Source: Blattamonas nauphoetae (taxonomy: Eukaryota; Preaxostyla; Oxymonadida). Taken from it: 64,000 bases of DNA. The stretch covers positions 158,286 to 222,285 of the forward strand of contig JARBJD010000104.1 of NCBI GenBank assembly GCA_033064195.1, given 5' to 3'. Each line of letters opens with the position of its first letter. Position 1 is the stretch's first letter. The translations under genes were made by a program, and so were the position numbers. Positions 33,699-44,700 of the stretch are shown here, piece after piece. The notes under the pieces are model-generated. The model was not told the DNA's origin. It saw only the letters and a program-made list of their open reading frames with translations, and did no database searches.

Positions 33699-35319
33699 TT
33701 AGTTATCAAGAACAAAATTGATGGCAAGTTCGACGTTTTTATCACACACAAGGTAAGCCTGGACGGCCTGGTCTTTCGAGCATCCACTGAGGGAAATAAT
33801 CTGCTCAACATTAGCCTGATCTTCTGGACTGAGTTGGACGACTTGCTGTCCGCCCATTCCGCCTCCCATTCCGCCTCCCATCCCCCCACCCATACCGCCC
33901 ATTCCTCCCATGCCCCCCATTCCTCTTCCTCCCATGCCGCCCATCCCTCCTCCCATTCCACCTCCCATCCCTCCTCCCATTCCGCCGCCGAAGCTCGGTT
34001 GGGTTGGCTGACGTTGGACTTGCACTTGGCCGAGAAGGATCTGGCGGAGACGGTCAGGGTGAGCGGTCAGTTCAGCGCCCATTTCGGGACTCTGTTTTTT
34101 CAGATTATCGACCACCATCCCATAAGCACTGGGGTTTGTCTGGATGAGACTTTGGAGCTGTGAGAACTGTGGATTGTCGACAATAGAATCAATATTTGGA
34201 GTTGCGGAAGCGGGAAATGTCTGTGCTTGTGGCATCCCGCCTCCCATCCCACTGAAACCTCCTCCCATTCCTCCACCCATTCCGCCGCCCATTCCTCCAC
34301 CCATTCCTCCGCCCATTCCGCCACCCATACCTCCTCCCATTCCTCCGCCCATACCTCCACCCATACCCCCTCCCATAAAAGCTTGGTCAAGCTGCCCTGA
34401 TCGAAGGAGTTGGATGAATTGAGGGATTTGTTCTTGTGGAACTCCTGTTTGAGATAACATTTGAGTCAACTGTTGGTTATCCATTTGTTTCATTGATGCA
34501 AGTGCTTGGGCAGTCATCTGAGGATCGCCCATACCGCCGCCCATTCCTTGTCCTCCATCCGGGATTCCACCCATCAGAATCTCTACAGCAACGTTTACGT
34601 TACCCCGAGCAACCTGGAGAGCTTGCTGTGCCTCGGAACGTGGGAATCCCATATTTTCGAGCTGTGCAATTCCATCTTCCATGCTCATTTGGCCTGGTAG
34701 CTGCTGGCCAGCTCCTCCCATCCCTCCCATTCCACCCATTCCTCCCATACCCCCCATACCCCCCATTCCCCCACTGCCCATTCCCCCCATACCTCCCATT
34801 CCTCCTCCTGCTCCGAAGCCACCCATCCCACCCATGCCTGTTCCCAGGCCTCCCATTCCGGTTGCCGGAAGGGTTGATGCACTTGGTTGCGAGGTTGGCA
34901 TGGGTTGAGATGGTTGAGAGGTTGGAAATGATGTGGAGGGTGGTGGTTGTTGGGTGACGGGTGGGGCTTGTTGAACTTGTTGAGGAGCAGTTTCCGTCTG
35001 AATATATAATATTTCATGCTGGAAAAATAAAAGGGGATACCTGCTTGACGTACAGAATGATGGTCATTGTTTCAGTCTGAGATGATGTGGAGGGACATCG
35101 AAGAAGGAGAGCGAATTCAGAAAAAAACGACCAGACCAATTTTGCAGCTTCAACAGTTTGAGTATCAGCCAACTTTTTGCCTCCAACAATTAGTTGGGTG
35201 GATGCAGGGTCAAAGCCGAATTCCTCATGGATCTTTTGTTTGACGGCTTCGATTGTCATTTCCGGTTCGACGTCCAGAGTATATACTTGGCTCTTTAGAG
35301 ACTTAAAAGTGAGTTTCAT
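33699..35319 (-). CDS. RAD23: RAD23 (UBL-UBA-XPC-binding-UBA) with Gly-Met repeats
   Basis: Three exons (35319-35137, 35076-35041, 34997-33699; introns 60 and 43 nt) encode 505 residues. Domains in order: ubiquitin-like at 1-73 (MKLTFKSLKSQVYTL, FGFDPASTQLIVGGKKL, MTIILYVK); UBA1 at ~177-218 (IAQLENMGFPRSEAQQAL); an STI1-like segment (QLTQMLSQTGVPQEQIP); XPC-binding domain at ~340-395 (FSQLQSLIQTNPSAYGMVV, HPDRLRQILLG); UBA2 at the C-terminus (VEQIISLSGCSKDQAVQAYL). Rad23 shuttles ubiquitylated substrates to the proteasome and supports nucleotide excision repair with XPC/Rad4. Linkers are replaced by runs of GMGG/GMGGG repeats, giving a longer protein than the usual ~350-400 residues. Ubiquilin is the alternative, but the XPC-binding domain favours RAD23. 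Confidence 0.9.
33850..34870. repeat. Gly-Met coding repeats (three blocks) within RAD23
   Basis: Short-period imperfect repeats (plus strand 'cccattcctcc' and variants) at about 33,850-33,990, 34,250-34,375 and 34,715-34,860 encode GMGG and GMGGG units in the linkers between RAD23 domains. Synonymous variation between units shows they are old or evolve by slippage with purifying selection on the amino acids. Confidence 0.75.
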
Positions 35320-35338
35320 CAACTAGAAACAAGTTCAC

Positions 35339-35612
35339 ATGAAGAATAGTAAACAGGCAAACGTGTCGGAATCGAGAACTAAAGTCTCTCGTGGATCTAT
35401 CCGTAATAAAATTTTATTGAGACTTCTTCGACCCATTCGAGTTAAGGTCGCTTGTTCTGTTTGTTCTATTCGTGAGCAATATGGATCCTTCATTCTTTGT
35501 TTCTTTTTCTCAATTGTATCCAAAATATACTGTTGAAGATGGAGTGAAATCGATATATGAAGAGATTGTGTTAAAACTATGCAAAAATCGCATAAAAATA
35601 GATGAAAGTTAG
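35339..35612 (+). CDS. Possible small divergent gene between RAD23 and UBE2W
   Basis: A 65-codon ORF begins 19 bp from the RAD23 start (MKNSKQANVSESRTKVSRGS...). In another frame, from ATG 35480, a second 43-codon ORF reads MDPSFFVSFSQLYPKYTVED... and stops at 35612, just past the UBE2W stop. Both look more protein-like than random. I found no GT-AG join that links them in frame, so this may be two fragments, a gene with an unusual junction, or chance. Confidence 0.22.
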
Positions 35613-36254
35613 CATTTACTATCCTCAAAAATCCATTGTGATCTTCTTGGGTCCGTTGGAGCTGAGATTTTGTACATAGCATCATTGTATGGTTTTCTCT
35701 GAAAGAGAAAGAAGCATGAGTTGAATACCTTCTCTTTTGCTGAACAAAGCATGCTCAGAATACTCGTTGAGATTGATTCAGTTGCTTGAGAATGATAGAG
35801 AAAAGATGGAGACTGAATGCAGGAGACCAATGCTCTGCGTAAATGATCGAGAGACAAATGTGGCCGTTTGAATATATGTGCTAGACATCAGATAATTATC
35901 AAAAGAGAAGAATGGAAAACTTCATGGGCAGGAACATGAGGTGGGACGAATGTGACGATTGGTGGCTCTATTGGATAGTCTGATGTGAATGTAAATCGAA
36001 GAATAAATGTTTCTCCGTGATAAACGGAGTCTGGGGGACCGGTTATTTTCATATCAAGGCTATACGGATAGAAGGAAAGATTGGTAGAAGAAGGAGTCGG
36101 ACGAGGAGAGGCTATCCTTGTTGAAGATTGGTTCTATGAATGGAATAGTAGCCTTTGATAATGACTCCATTTCCTTCATTATTCGCCGTCTGGCTCTTTC
36201 TGATAGTTTCTGTGGTAACATGTGAAAATTATTATGGTTAGATTGGAGGATCAT
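35609..36254 (-). CDS. UBE2W: Ubiquitin-conjugating enzyme E2 W
   Basis: Five exons (36254-36103, 36059-35921, 35880-35814, 35784-35729, 35698-35609; introns 43, 40, 29 and 30 nt) encode 167 residues. The active-site region HIYSNGHICLSIIYAEHWSP (Cys about 106) matches UBE2W ('HVYSNGHICLSIL..DWSP'), as does the C-terminus (ILSMLCSAKEKRKPYND, then a final acidic DSKC like the human ...HDDTC). Human UBE2W attaches ubiquitin to disordered N-terminal amino groups and works with CHIP and FANCL-type ligases. The HPN tripeptide of other E2s is replaced by HIYSNG as expected for this class. The start could also be the internal Met 12 codons later (36218). Confidence 0.88.
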
Positions 36255-36405
36255 CGGTGACCAGAAGACGAAGAAGAAAGACTATGAAAGGAAGAAAAAT
36301 AATGGTAAGACAATTAGACATGAAAACATCAGATGCGACTCGGTGGATGGATCTTGGGACGCTGAAAACTATGAATTCCATCGGAACGATACGCTGTGTG
36401 TCTCT

Positions 36406-37925
36406 TCATCCATATTCTGAAACGACATTTGTTGAATGGTGAGCTTTCCTCTGTCTGCTGTGTTCATTGCTCTGTGCTTCAACTTCTTGTCGTCTTCTGT
36501 GCAATTCATACTCCTCCTCAATCTCTCTCTCCTCCTCCATTTTTCTCTCCTTCTCTTCTTCAATCTGGACGCGACTCAACTTCGCGCACTGCAAAGTGGA
36601 TGTTGCAAACATCAAAAACAAGGCCACACAACCAGTTGCTGCCAAAACTCCAACAAACTTGAGTTCGTTCTTGAACTTAACGTATGCATACAATTCAAGA
36701 TATTCTGGGCGAACTGTTTCCGGCACGCCAGTCACAGTGTCAAAATCCTTGCACGAGCACTCTCTCTTCCCTTCCGTGACATTTCCTGGGATTCCATCGT
36801 CGCATTCGAAGAAGGTGAGGTAGCGAGTGTCGCAGGTCGTGGAGTATGCGTCGTCAAGGTGGTCTCGAAGACACGCTGTCCAATTGCTGGCACACTCTTT
36901 GGCGACAACGCCATCTGTCACGTTTCTGATTTTGTTGTGAAAGATGAACACGACGATCAAGACCACAAGAAGAGCGACAATTGTGATGATCAGAGAGACG
37001 GCGAAGAAGGTTATGGGGCATCGTGTGTTTTTGCGGAGGCAGGAAGCAACGATGCCGAGTATGCACAGAAGGATAAGAAGAGCGCAGACCCCAATGGCGA
37101 CGAGATAAACCCAGTGCAGATTGGCTATGAGGGTCGGGACCGAATATTGAAAACTGAAGGTAACTATCAGTGTAGTTGCCAGAGAAATTACGACAATGCT
37201 GCAATTTACGGTAGTAACCTGGGGCAGTGGGGAGGAGTCAGGAAATGGAAGAATGAAGGAAAGAGGGTAAAGTATCACACGTGTGCAAAGTATTCAACTG
37301 ATAAGAGTCGGCAGGTTAATGCAAAGGATAGTATGTACACAACCTCGATGCCGATGCAGACATATCCGATGACATAGATGTTGTTCAGAAAACTGAGCAA
37401 AGTTCCCAACCAGGCGAGCCATGTTGGAGCTGAAGTAATCAATGTTTGAATATAGTGCCATTTTGAGATCATGAATATCTCGCTCTTGGTTGTAACAAGG
37501 AAAATGCACAAAATAATCGCGAAGAAGAAGAGAATGACAAGAATTGCATAAATGTAATATGCAATTAAGAAAGAGAGGCGATTCTTCTTTCTTGATGCAC
37601 CGTAGCTGTCAGAAATAGTGAACATTGAAAATGATGAGAAAAAACAGGAAACCCAGATCCGACGTTTCCGATAACAGCCATGAGGAACATTACAACCATC
37701 ATTGCAATCAAAATCAAGCCAAAAACACTGAATTTTTGGATTCCGATGAAATAGAAGATTCCGAGGATCCCGACAAAGACCGAAACGACGATGAACAAGA
37801 AATTCAAGAGTTTGAAGAATATGGAAGTGGTTCCATGGGGATGATCCGAGTCTGTGAACGAAAATGATAAGATACAGTGGAAGGAGTCACAATGAAGTTC
37901 ACATACCAACAAAGCATTGACACAT
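36406..37925 (-). CDS. Fused double tetraspanin-like membrane protein
   Basis: Four exons (37925-37907, 37851-37653, 37605-37281, 37218-36406; introns 55, 47 and 62 nt) encode 451 residues with eight predicted membrane helices in two sets of four. Unit 1 (residues ~15-180): helices LLNFLFIVVSVFVGILGIFYF, ILIAMMVVMFLMAVIGNV, IYAILVILFFFAIILCIFLV, a short loop, then YVIGYVCIGIEVVYILSFAL. Unit 2 (~182-400): three close helices, a large loop of about 80 residues with six or more cysteines and sequons (NVTD, NWTA, NVTE), then GVLAATGCVALFLMFA. A charged, Glu/Arg-rich cytosolic coiled tail closes the protein. Each unit has tetraspanin spacing, with a large cysteine loop only in unit 2; the classic CCG triplet is not seen. 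Role probably membrane organisation. Confidence 0.62.
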
Positions 37926-38125
37926 GAGAACAGAAATAGAAAAGATGGGTTCTTTCAGAAAGTATCAAGAAATTCTGTTGTCAAAAACAAGAGAGGAAAC
38001 ATCATTTGGGTATTTGTTGAGGAGTGAGATGAGGGAAAAGATGTCGCTCAAGGAACAACACTATCGAAAGGAAGAGTTCAACAAGGAAAAAAACATGAAA
38101 TTAAGAAGAGAATAGATAAATGGAA

Positions 38126-39412
38126 TTATTCGGCTTTTGTGGTCTGAGCTTCTTTGACTGTTTTTTCACCAACTTGTTGTGCAGCGTCTTCCAGTTTCTT
38201 TTGTCGTTCTTTTGCGATCTGGGCGTCGAGGTGCATCTTCGTCGAAAATGCCAGATTCAACCACAGAGAATCAACATAACCTGCCAAGCTGGCATGCAAG
38301 AAAGCCTGATCAGGAGGGAGGATAGCTGTAACTTCAAACAGGCATGTTGATTTCTTTGTCGATTTTTCATCCTCTTTTGCATCAGTGGCAGAAGGGGGAG
38401 CAGCTTGAAGGGCAAGACATGTATCGGGAGCTCGGAGAGTACTTGAAGAGAGACACATCGGGATAATATACCCGCAGTCGACACGAAAACGAGGTCTAAC
38501 AGGTTTTCCGTTTTCATCGGTTTTCTCAACAGGTTGATCAAAGATAACGAGATATGGAATCATTTCAGATTGGTGGGCATTCATTCTACGCATGGCTATT
38601 CGAACAGCCTCCTGAAATCGTTTTTGTATTTCTTTTGGTGGTGTTTTCTTTATATAGTCAAGAAGTGATTGGGATTTTGACTTTGACTTTGATGAATCAT
38701 CAGGAACAGTTTTGCTTTGGTCGCCGCGGAGTTGATGGGCTAGAAATGAACTGAGGGGATAAAAGTGATGAAACCCACACTTTAGAACTTTCCCAGCATC
38801 TTTCACTGTCAACTGAATGGGGAAATCTTCAGGAATAACAAAGTGGAAGTTATCTGGGAAGACTTTTGGTCTTCCAGGGAACGATCTCAGTGGATCCAGG
38901 CCATGCTTGGGAAAGAGCTCATTTATCTTGTCGGACGGAATCAAATCTACAACATTCCAGACAGTGTCGGCTGTAAAAATCAAATAAATGCCTCAGAGGA
39001 TGGACGATAAGCAAACCTCTCACGAGAAGAACGAAGACATCTTTAAATGAAGGTTGACGTTGGAGGGTTGTGTTGAAAAGCGCGTGAGACGATCTTCTAA
39101 GGGAAGTTGGGACGAACTGGAAGAGAAGGTTGCTTTGGAATGCGAGTTTGAGTTTGATGTCCAAGAAGTTATGAATGAACTATGAATTAGAAATGATTAT
39201 GATTAACAGAGACAGAGCAAAGAAAGAAATGTGGCTGAAAGATAGGGAAAGTGAAAAACCATCTTTTCGTACGTTGGCACGACAGAATGCCCACCGTTGT
39301 TAAAAATGTCTACTTCTGGTCCTATGACGAATTTCAAATGAGTATTAGTGAGAGTCTTCCAGGAAACAGCTGGAAATTCCTGTGATATTTCCCATTTTCC
39401 TTGAGAAGCCAT
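38126..39412 (-). CDS. DUF3825-domain protein
   Basis: Three exons (39412-39260, 39179-39017, 38970-38126; introns 80 and 46 nt) encode 386 residues. The C-terminal half fits the DUF3825 pattern: a basic region with conserved 'A...+.N..+.IP..V' (IAMRRMNAHQSEMIPYLVIF), a beta segment with RFRVDCGYIIPMCLSS, then FEVTAILPPDQAFLHASLAG followed by SLWL, matching the family's 'Y...T.L....A+..ARL......WL' ending. The function of DUF3825 is unknown; in other organisms it can accompany RNA-binding or KH-like modules. A 40-residue Lys/Ser insert sits mid-protein and a Gln/Lys helix forms the C-terminus. No membrane segments. Confidence 0.5.
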
Positions 39413-39545
39413 GAGTGAATTGATGAAAGCAAATGTGGGGTTCGATCAAAGAAATAGAAATTGTTTCGCAAATGGACGTAACACACGAAGAAAGATAAAT
39501 AAAACAACAAATAGTCGGAAGACTATCAGAATAGTTGAATCTGTC

Positions 39546-41762
39546 TCAATCCGTTATCTGTTGTGGTGGTTGGAGGGCTTCGTCCTCATCTCCAGGACGT
39601 GTCTCATGGGCCTCTCTCGCCAATCGTTCCTCACTCCTCCTCATCTTCTCTGCAAGCCATTCAGCCTTCCTTTCATGAAAGAAAATTGTTGTCATTCGAG
39701 CTCGGAAGTACGGAAGAGGTCGAGCGAGGAAAACTTCAACTTCATTCAATGCAAAGCAGTACAAATGAGGTGTGTTCTCCACCAATGGATAGGGGAGGGC
39801 AGAACCGACGTGTTCTACTTGAGCAGGAGCAGGTTCATCGCTGACTGGTGTTGGATGTTGTGATTGAGACTGAGAATATCTGATGCTGATTGTTTGGAGT
39901 CGATTTTTGATCATTGCGAAAACAACCGGGACAGACGGTAGTGGAAACGCCTGTGGGAACAAAACCTCTCCAGCGATGCTTCGAGCATGTGTGCAGATCT
40001 GGTCCCAGTGGGTGATGTAGAGGACGAGGGCTGAGTTGAGAATGGACGAAAGATGCTGGTCACCTCCGAACAGTGCGGGTCCGAGAATTGACACGAGAGA
40101 ATCTGGTGTGACGTGTGTGTCGTGTTGCAGAGGACCTGCTGCGAGGGAGAAGAGAGAGAAAACGAGCTGGACTGTCCCCAGGTGGTCGGTTGGAAGGAGG
40201 AGGAGATGGGCGGAGAGAGAAGGGAGAATGTGGTTGAGTGAAGCAATCTGTCTTCCTTGCTTCTGATCGTGATGCCCCTCTTCTCCCACGTTCAGTGCCT
40301 GGTGGATGCTCTCTCCCTCCGTCGGTCTCGCAGCAGCCTCCCATATTTCAGTCAGTCCAGTCGCCCAATCTGGCGGAAGGAGTCCGGATGGGATCTGCTT
40401 CAGAAAGATGATGAGGAGATTGAACAGAAGAGAAGGATCAACATCTTCTGGAAAGACGAGGAGGGGATCCTTTTGCAAATGAGCAAGAGATACCTCGAGA
40501 GATTTGGGATTTGGAGGGACGATGAAGCACGATTCGTTTCTGAGAGGGATCTGGCCGATCGGATCCGCATCTGGCGTAAGAATCGTTATATCTGGGTTTT
40601 TGATGCCGCGTAGGAGGCAAGATGCAAGATTGAGAAAAGTGAGAGGAATGTATTCTTGGTCGAGGACAGGAAAGAGTCGTGTTGGGTGGAATGGTGAATT
40701 GTCAGCCAAAGCAGGGGGAGACTTGTTCTGTGTCGCAAACGCTGGACAGACGCAATTCAAAACAATCCGGTATTCAAGGCTGCGAAGTTGAGGAAAGGTG
40801 ATTCCATAGAATGCAGGATGCGGAACTTTGAATGTCCAACGTAAGTAGATGCAAGGAATCTGGAGTTGTTCTGGGTCGATAAACTTATAGAGGTCAGTCA
40901 TTGAATCGAGAAGATGGACTTTCTTCATAAATTTGAAAGATGCTATGGTTCTAATGATGGCAAGAATGACTCTAGCAAATGTTGGGGGATTAACGATAAT
41001 TAGTCGTTGAACATTCTTCTTAATCTGATAAGGAAGGATGTTATACAGTTTTGGAGACACAAAAGATGGTGGGTCTCCGCTATAGATTGTATTAGTGCAG
41101 TTGATGATGAGTGTGAATGGTCCAAATTTCTATCAAATGATGAGATAGAAAACAAAATTGCTCACACAATTGGGTCCAGTTTGTTCAAAATGTAAGGAAG
41201 AATGACTTCGAATTTGACATTTTTTTGTAAATAGGATGGGAGAAACATCATCGTTCGATTGCCAAGGTTGTCGTGTCCTGCATCAAAAAAATACATGGAT
41301 GACGAAACGCACACCCACTTCAACTACAGGAGCGAGTGGATGTATTGAAGAATAATCTATCCGTTTTGAGTTCTCCAGATGTTTCTTGAAGTCTTCCGGA
41401 TATTCAGCCGTTTGTGGATCTAATCTTGGATCAATTTCGCCTTCAAAAGATAGAAATCTATCCTCTGAAGGTGGGAGTTCCGGGATAGACAGCATTGACA
41501 TCAGAGGGTTTGGGATCGGAACACCACAAAAGCTTTCTCGACAATTCTCCACCTGAAATCACTTCCAATGATTTCCCTCCTGCTTGACGATTTCCATTGC
41601 ACATTTCATTGTTCTTGATTTCGCATTCTTCGCGTGATATGTTTTTTCCTGGCAGATTATCGACATGATTTTTTGAACAATCGTGTCTCTTGAAAACAAA
41701 CCACTATTAGATAGTTCATCAGAGAGCAGATGTATCTGTTCCTGCTTTTTCAGTTGATACAT
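39546..41762 (-). CDS. Sec14/CRAL-TRIO plus RhoGAP-like protein (p50RhoGAP architecture), catalytic residues lost
   Basis: Four exons (41762-41589, 41552-41315, 41277-41168, 41129-39546; introns 36, 37 and 38 nt) encode 701 residues. Residues ~130-265 form a CRAL-TRIO/Sec14 fold: FGPFTLIINCTNTIYSGDPP, then KLYNILPYQIKKNVQRLIIV and PPTFARVILAIIRTIASFKF. Residues ~330-560 fit a RhoGAP domain (FNLLIIFLKQIPSGLLPPDW, then LGTVQLVFSLFSLAAG and DSLVSILGPALFGG). This is the ARHGAP1 layout: a lipid-binding module plus Rho GTPase-activating domain. The arginine-finger motif 'EGIFR' is replaced by ESCFI (Ile at about 377), and other invariant Lys/Asn positions are also changed, so GAP activity is unlikely. 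The C-terminus is a charged helix and acidic tail. Confidence 0.7.
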
Positions 41763-44700
41763 GCTTCTGATTCATATTCCACTCCTCAAAGTTCACTTAT
41801 TGTCTCACGTTCAATCGAATCCATTAGTTTGCTTTAAACGAAAGTTCACCTTTTTAAATTTTCACTTTAGAGAGTAGTTTCACTACCTTCAGATTTCTAG
41901 GGCAGAAACCTCTCGGCTATCGACAAAACATTCGATTGTCAAACACAAAAACATGTTCAATCAGCGAATCTAATTTACTTTATTCAATCACAAACGAAAC
42001 TAAACACACATATGCCGAACTTTTATCACTTGTTGATCTTCCCGAAAACTCTTTACCACTCTATACTCATCCTGATGGAAAGAGTGTTGAAAATTCCTAC
42101 TGTAGTGACTTTAACTTTTCAGAAAAAGATAATGTTTGCATTTTTTTTCTTTTCTCATTGATGTAGCTCTCAAATATTCGGGATGCTTTGACTTCTCTCA
42201 ATATTTGCACAAAGCTGAATGAGATTCAAACATTGTTCTCTGACCTCATTGATGGGCGCCATTCATCACATAAACAAACCGAACTGGATGCAATTGTGAA
42301 CAAAATCAGTAATTGCTTCACGGAATTCATCGCAAACACGATTCTCTTCACAGAGACGACTCATCTTCTCAAAACAATTCAATCGACCATTGAATCATCA
42401 ACCTCCACTCTTCTCGACCAATTTCGGAGCACAAACTTCTCCGACCAGAACACAGTCACACAAACGTTGTCATCATTCTCCAACTGGCTCGAGAATATTG
42501 TACATATCTTCAAAGTCGAAACCGTCGCGACAAACCACAACACAAATTTCGTGTCCGACCTAGACCTTTTCGTCTCAGCTACTCACGTTGGAGTGATTAT
42601 GGAACGTTTGTGCAAACTCAACACCATCGCAAGACTGTTTTCCGATCCTAATTTGGATGATTTGTCGGACAATCATCACCAAATTGCAGAGTATCTTACT
42701 ACCCTCTTTAACCAAAGTGTAAACGACTCGAACGAGCAATCACTTCGTCTGTCTTACTCACTGCATCGGCTTTACAACTGGTATCGTGACATCCACATTG
42801 GGACTTCAGATTGTATCTTCTTTTCATTGTCATCATGGGATCGTTCTCTCTCCGCCTCTTTCAGTCTCAACAGATCCTCTCTCCCTCCACTCCCCGACAA
42901 CATCTCCCTTCATCTTCTCCACTCCGTCAGTCCCATCCACATCTCTCCCACTGGCTTCTTTTTCTGATAATGTGACTCCATCGTCTCATTTTCTCCGTCA
43001 CGTAGACACCCTCAACTTCACGCAGAACATTTCACCCATGCTCATGAAGTGGTATGACAAGTTCCCTTTCCACCCAGTTCATCCACAACCGGTGCCGATT
43101 TACTGTGGAAAGTCAGCATTGGACACGACTCGATTCATCTCCCATCGCACACTAAAATACGAAACCTTTGTGAATCTGAGCCTTGCTCGGACGTCGTCCA
43201 CTCTCCGCTTCCACCCTGACATGACACCACTTGTCCACAGCCACGATCTCAAGTCTCCATACAATGTATGGCTTGGCCTTGCTTACAACGCAGAATGGGA
43301 AGATATCTTCACTCTCCAACCACTCAACTCTGCGTCAAAGCCGTTCTTTCTGTTGGAGACCTGGTTCCAACAGACTAACAGTGGATTAAACCCGTTCCTC
43401 GACCTCATCAAGTCAGAAGATGCGATATTTCTCAACTTGATGGAGATGCACAGTGTGTGGCAGTTCGGCCTTCGAGCAGTCGGTGTGGAGGATGAGCATC
43501 TTGTCTGTGATTTGTACTTCTCAGATGGGACAGAATCGAACACTGTTTTCACAAACAAGACAACAAGCGGCTTCAGGCTCAAGCTCGACCCTCAACAGTT
43601 GTATCACGGAGCTGTGATGGGGAACAACGGGTCGCTCTACTTCTTCCTCAACGGACAAGAAATCGCGTCGGTCGACAATTTCTCACTTGCTGCTACTCTG
43701 CCCACTCCTCGCCCTAATAACATGACCTTCACGTTCGGTGGATCGTACAATGCCACCTTCCCGTTCTTTTTTGGTGATAAAGATTCTCCTAAAGTTCAGT
43801 TCTATCGACAAACTGGTGTTTACACCGAACCGCACGTGTTCGTCAATGAAAGTTCTCAGCCTGGACTGGATAACCCTCTCGTCAGAAGCCTTCAGACAGG
43901 GTTCTATCGTTCACATACGGCTCGGTCGTCGTTTGCCAACACTTTTGCAGATTTTGAGATTATAAACGCACCAAATCCATTCTCCGAGTCGAAATTCAGC
44001 ACTGAAACGAAAATCTTCCCCAGTCGACAATGTCCCAAGGGCACAATTCAACAAAATGAGGTGTGCATCCCGATCCAACTATCGGATCTGATCAAGACGG
44101 TTGTTGAGGAAGCGTTTGCAAGCGGAAATGGGACAACAGACAACATCACATCAACTCAAGAGCGCCTCAAGAGAGTTCTGGTCCAAATCTGGGCACCATC
44201 TGCCTCGATGTTCCAGCACCATTCTCTGATCAGCATGCCGTCTCTCGTCAGAGCGATCCTCCAACCATCAGAAGATATCCCTACCAGTGTTGACGTTGGA
44301 GGATGTGAAGATCAGCTCATCAGAACGTCTCATCCAACTCTCTGCGCCTGTCACTCCGACTCGACCACTGCCTGGCACCTACCGCAAGCTACATACTTGA
44401 ACCTGTTGTTCGTTGCTGATGATTTTGATGTAATAAACAATCTGGAGGCCGTTCTCATCGACTTCGCAGAATTTGGAGAGCTCTCACACACCAAAGTCAA
44501 TCTGAACGAACGATTCTCACAGACATCACAAGCCTTCAGCGCGACTGTCAAGTTTGGGGAGAAGGAGAGTCAGCCTGAACCGTCGCCATCGACCAGAAAT
44601 GGGCCGAATAGACACTCGTACCGTTTCAAGGACACCGCCCATAAGAATGTCTCGTCAAATTCTCGAGTATCCTGTGTCCTCACACTCTCGTTCAACTCAC

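Noticed and set aside
33699..35319. Ubiquilin/DSK2 as the identity of the UBL-UBA protein
   Set aside because: Two UBA domains and an XPC-binding domain in RAD23 order are present; ubiquilins have one C-terminal UBA.
36436..37377. A 313-codon plus-strand open frame
   Set aside because: It is the complement of the double tetraspanin gene; its composition is that of antisense membrane helices and it crosses real introns.
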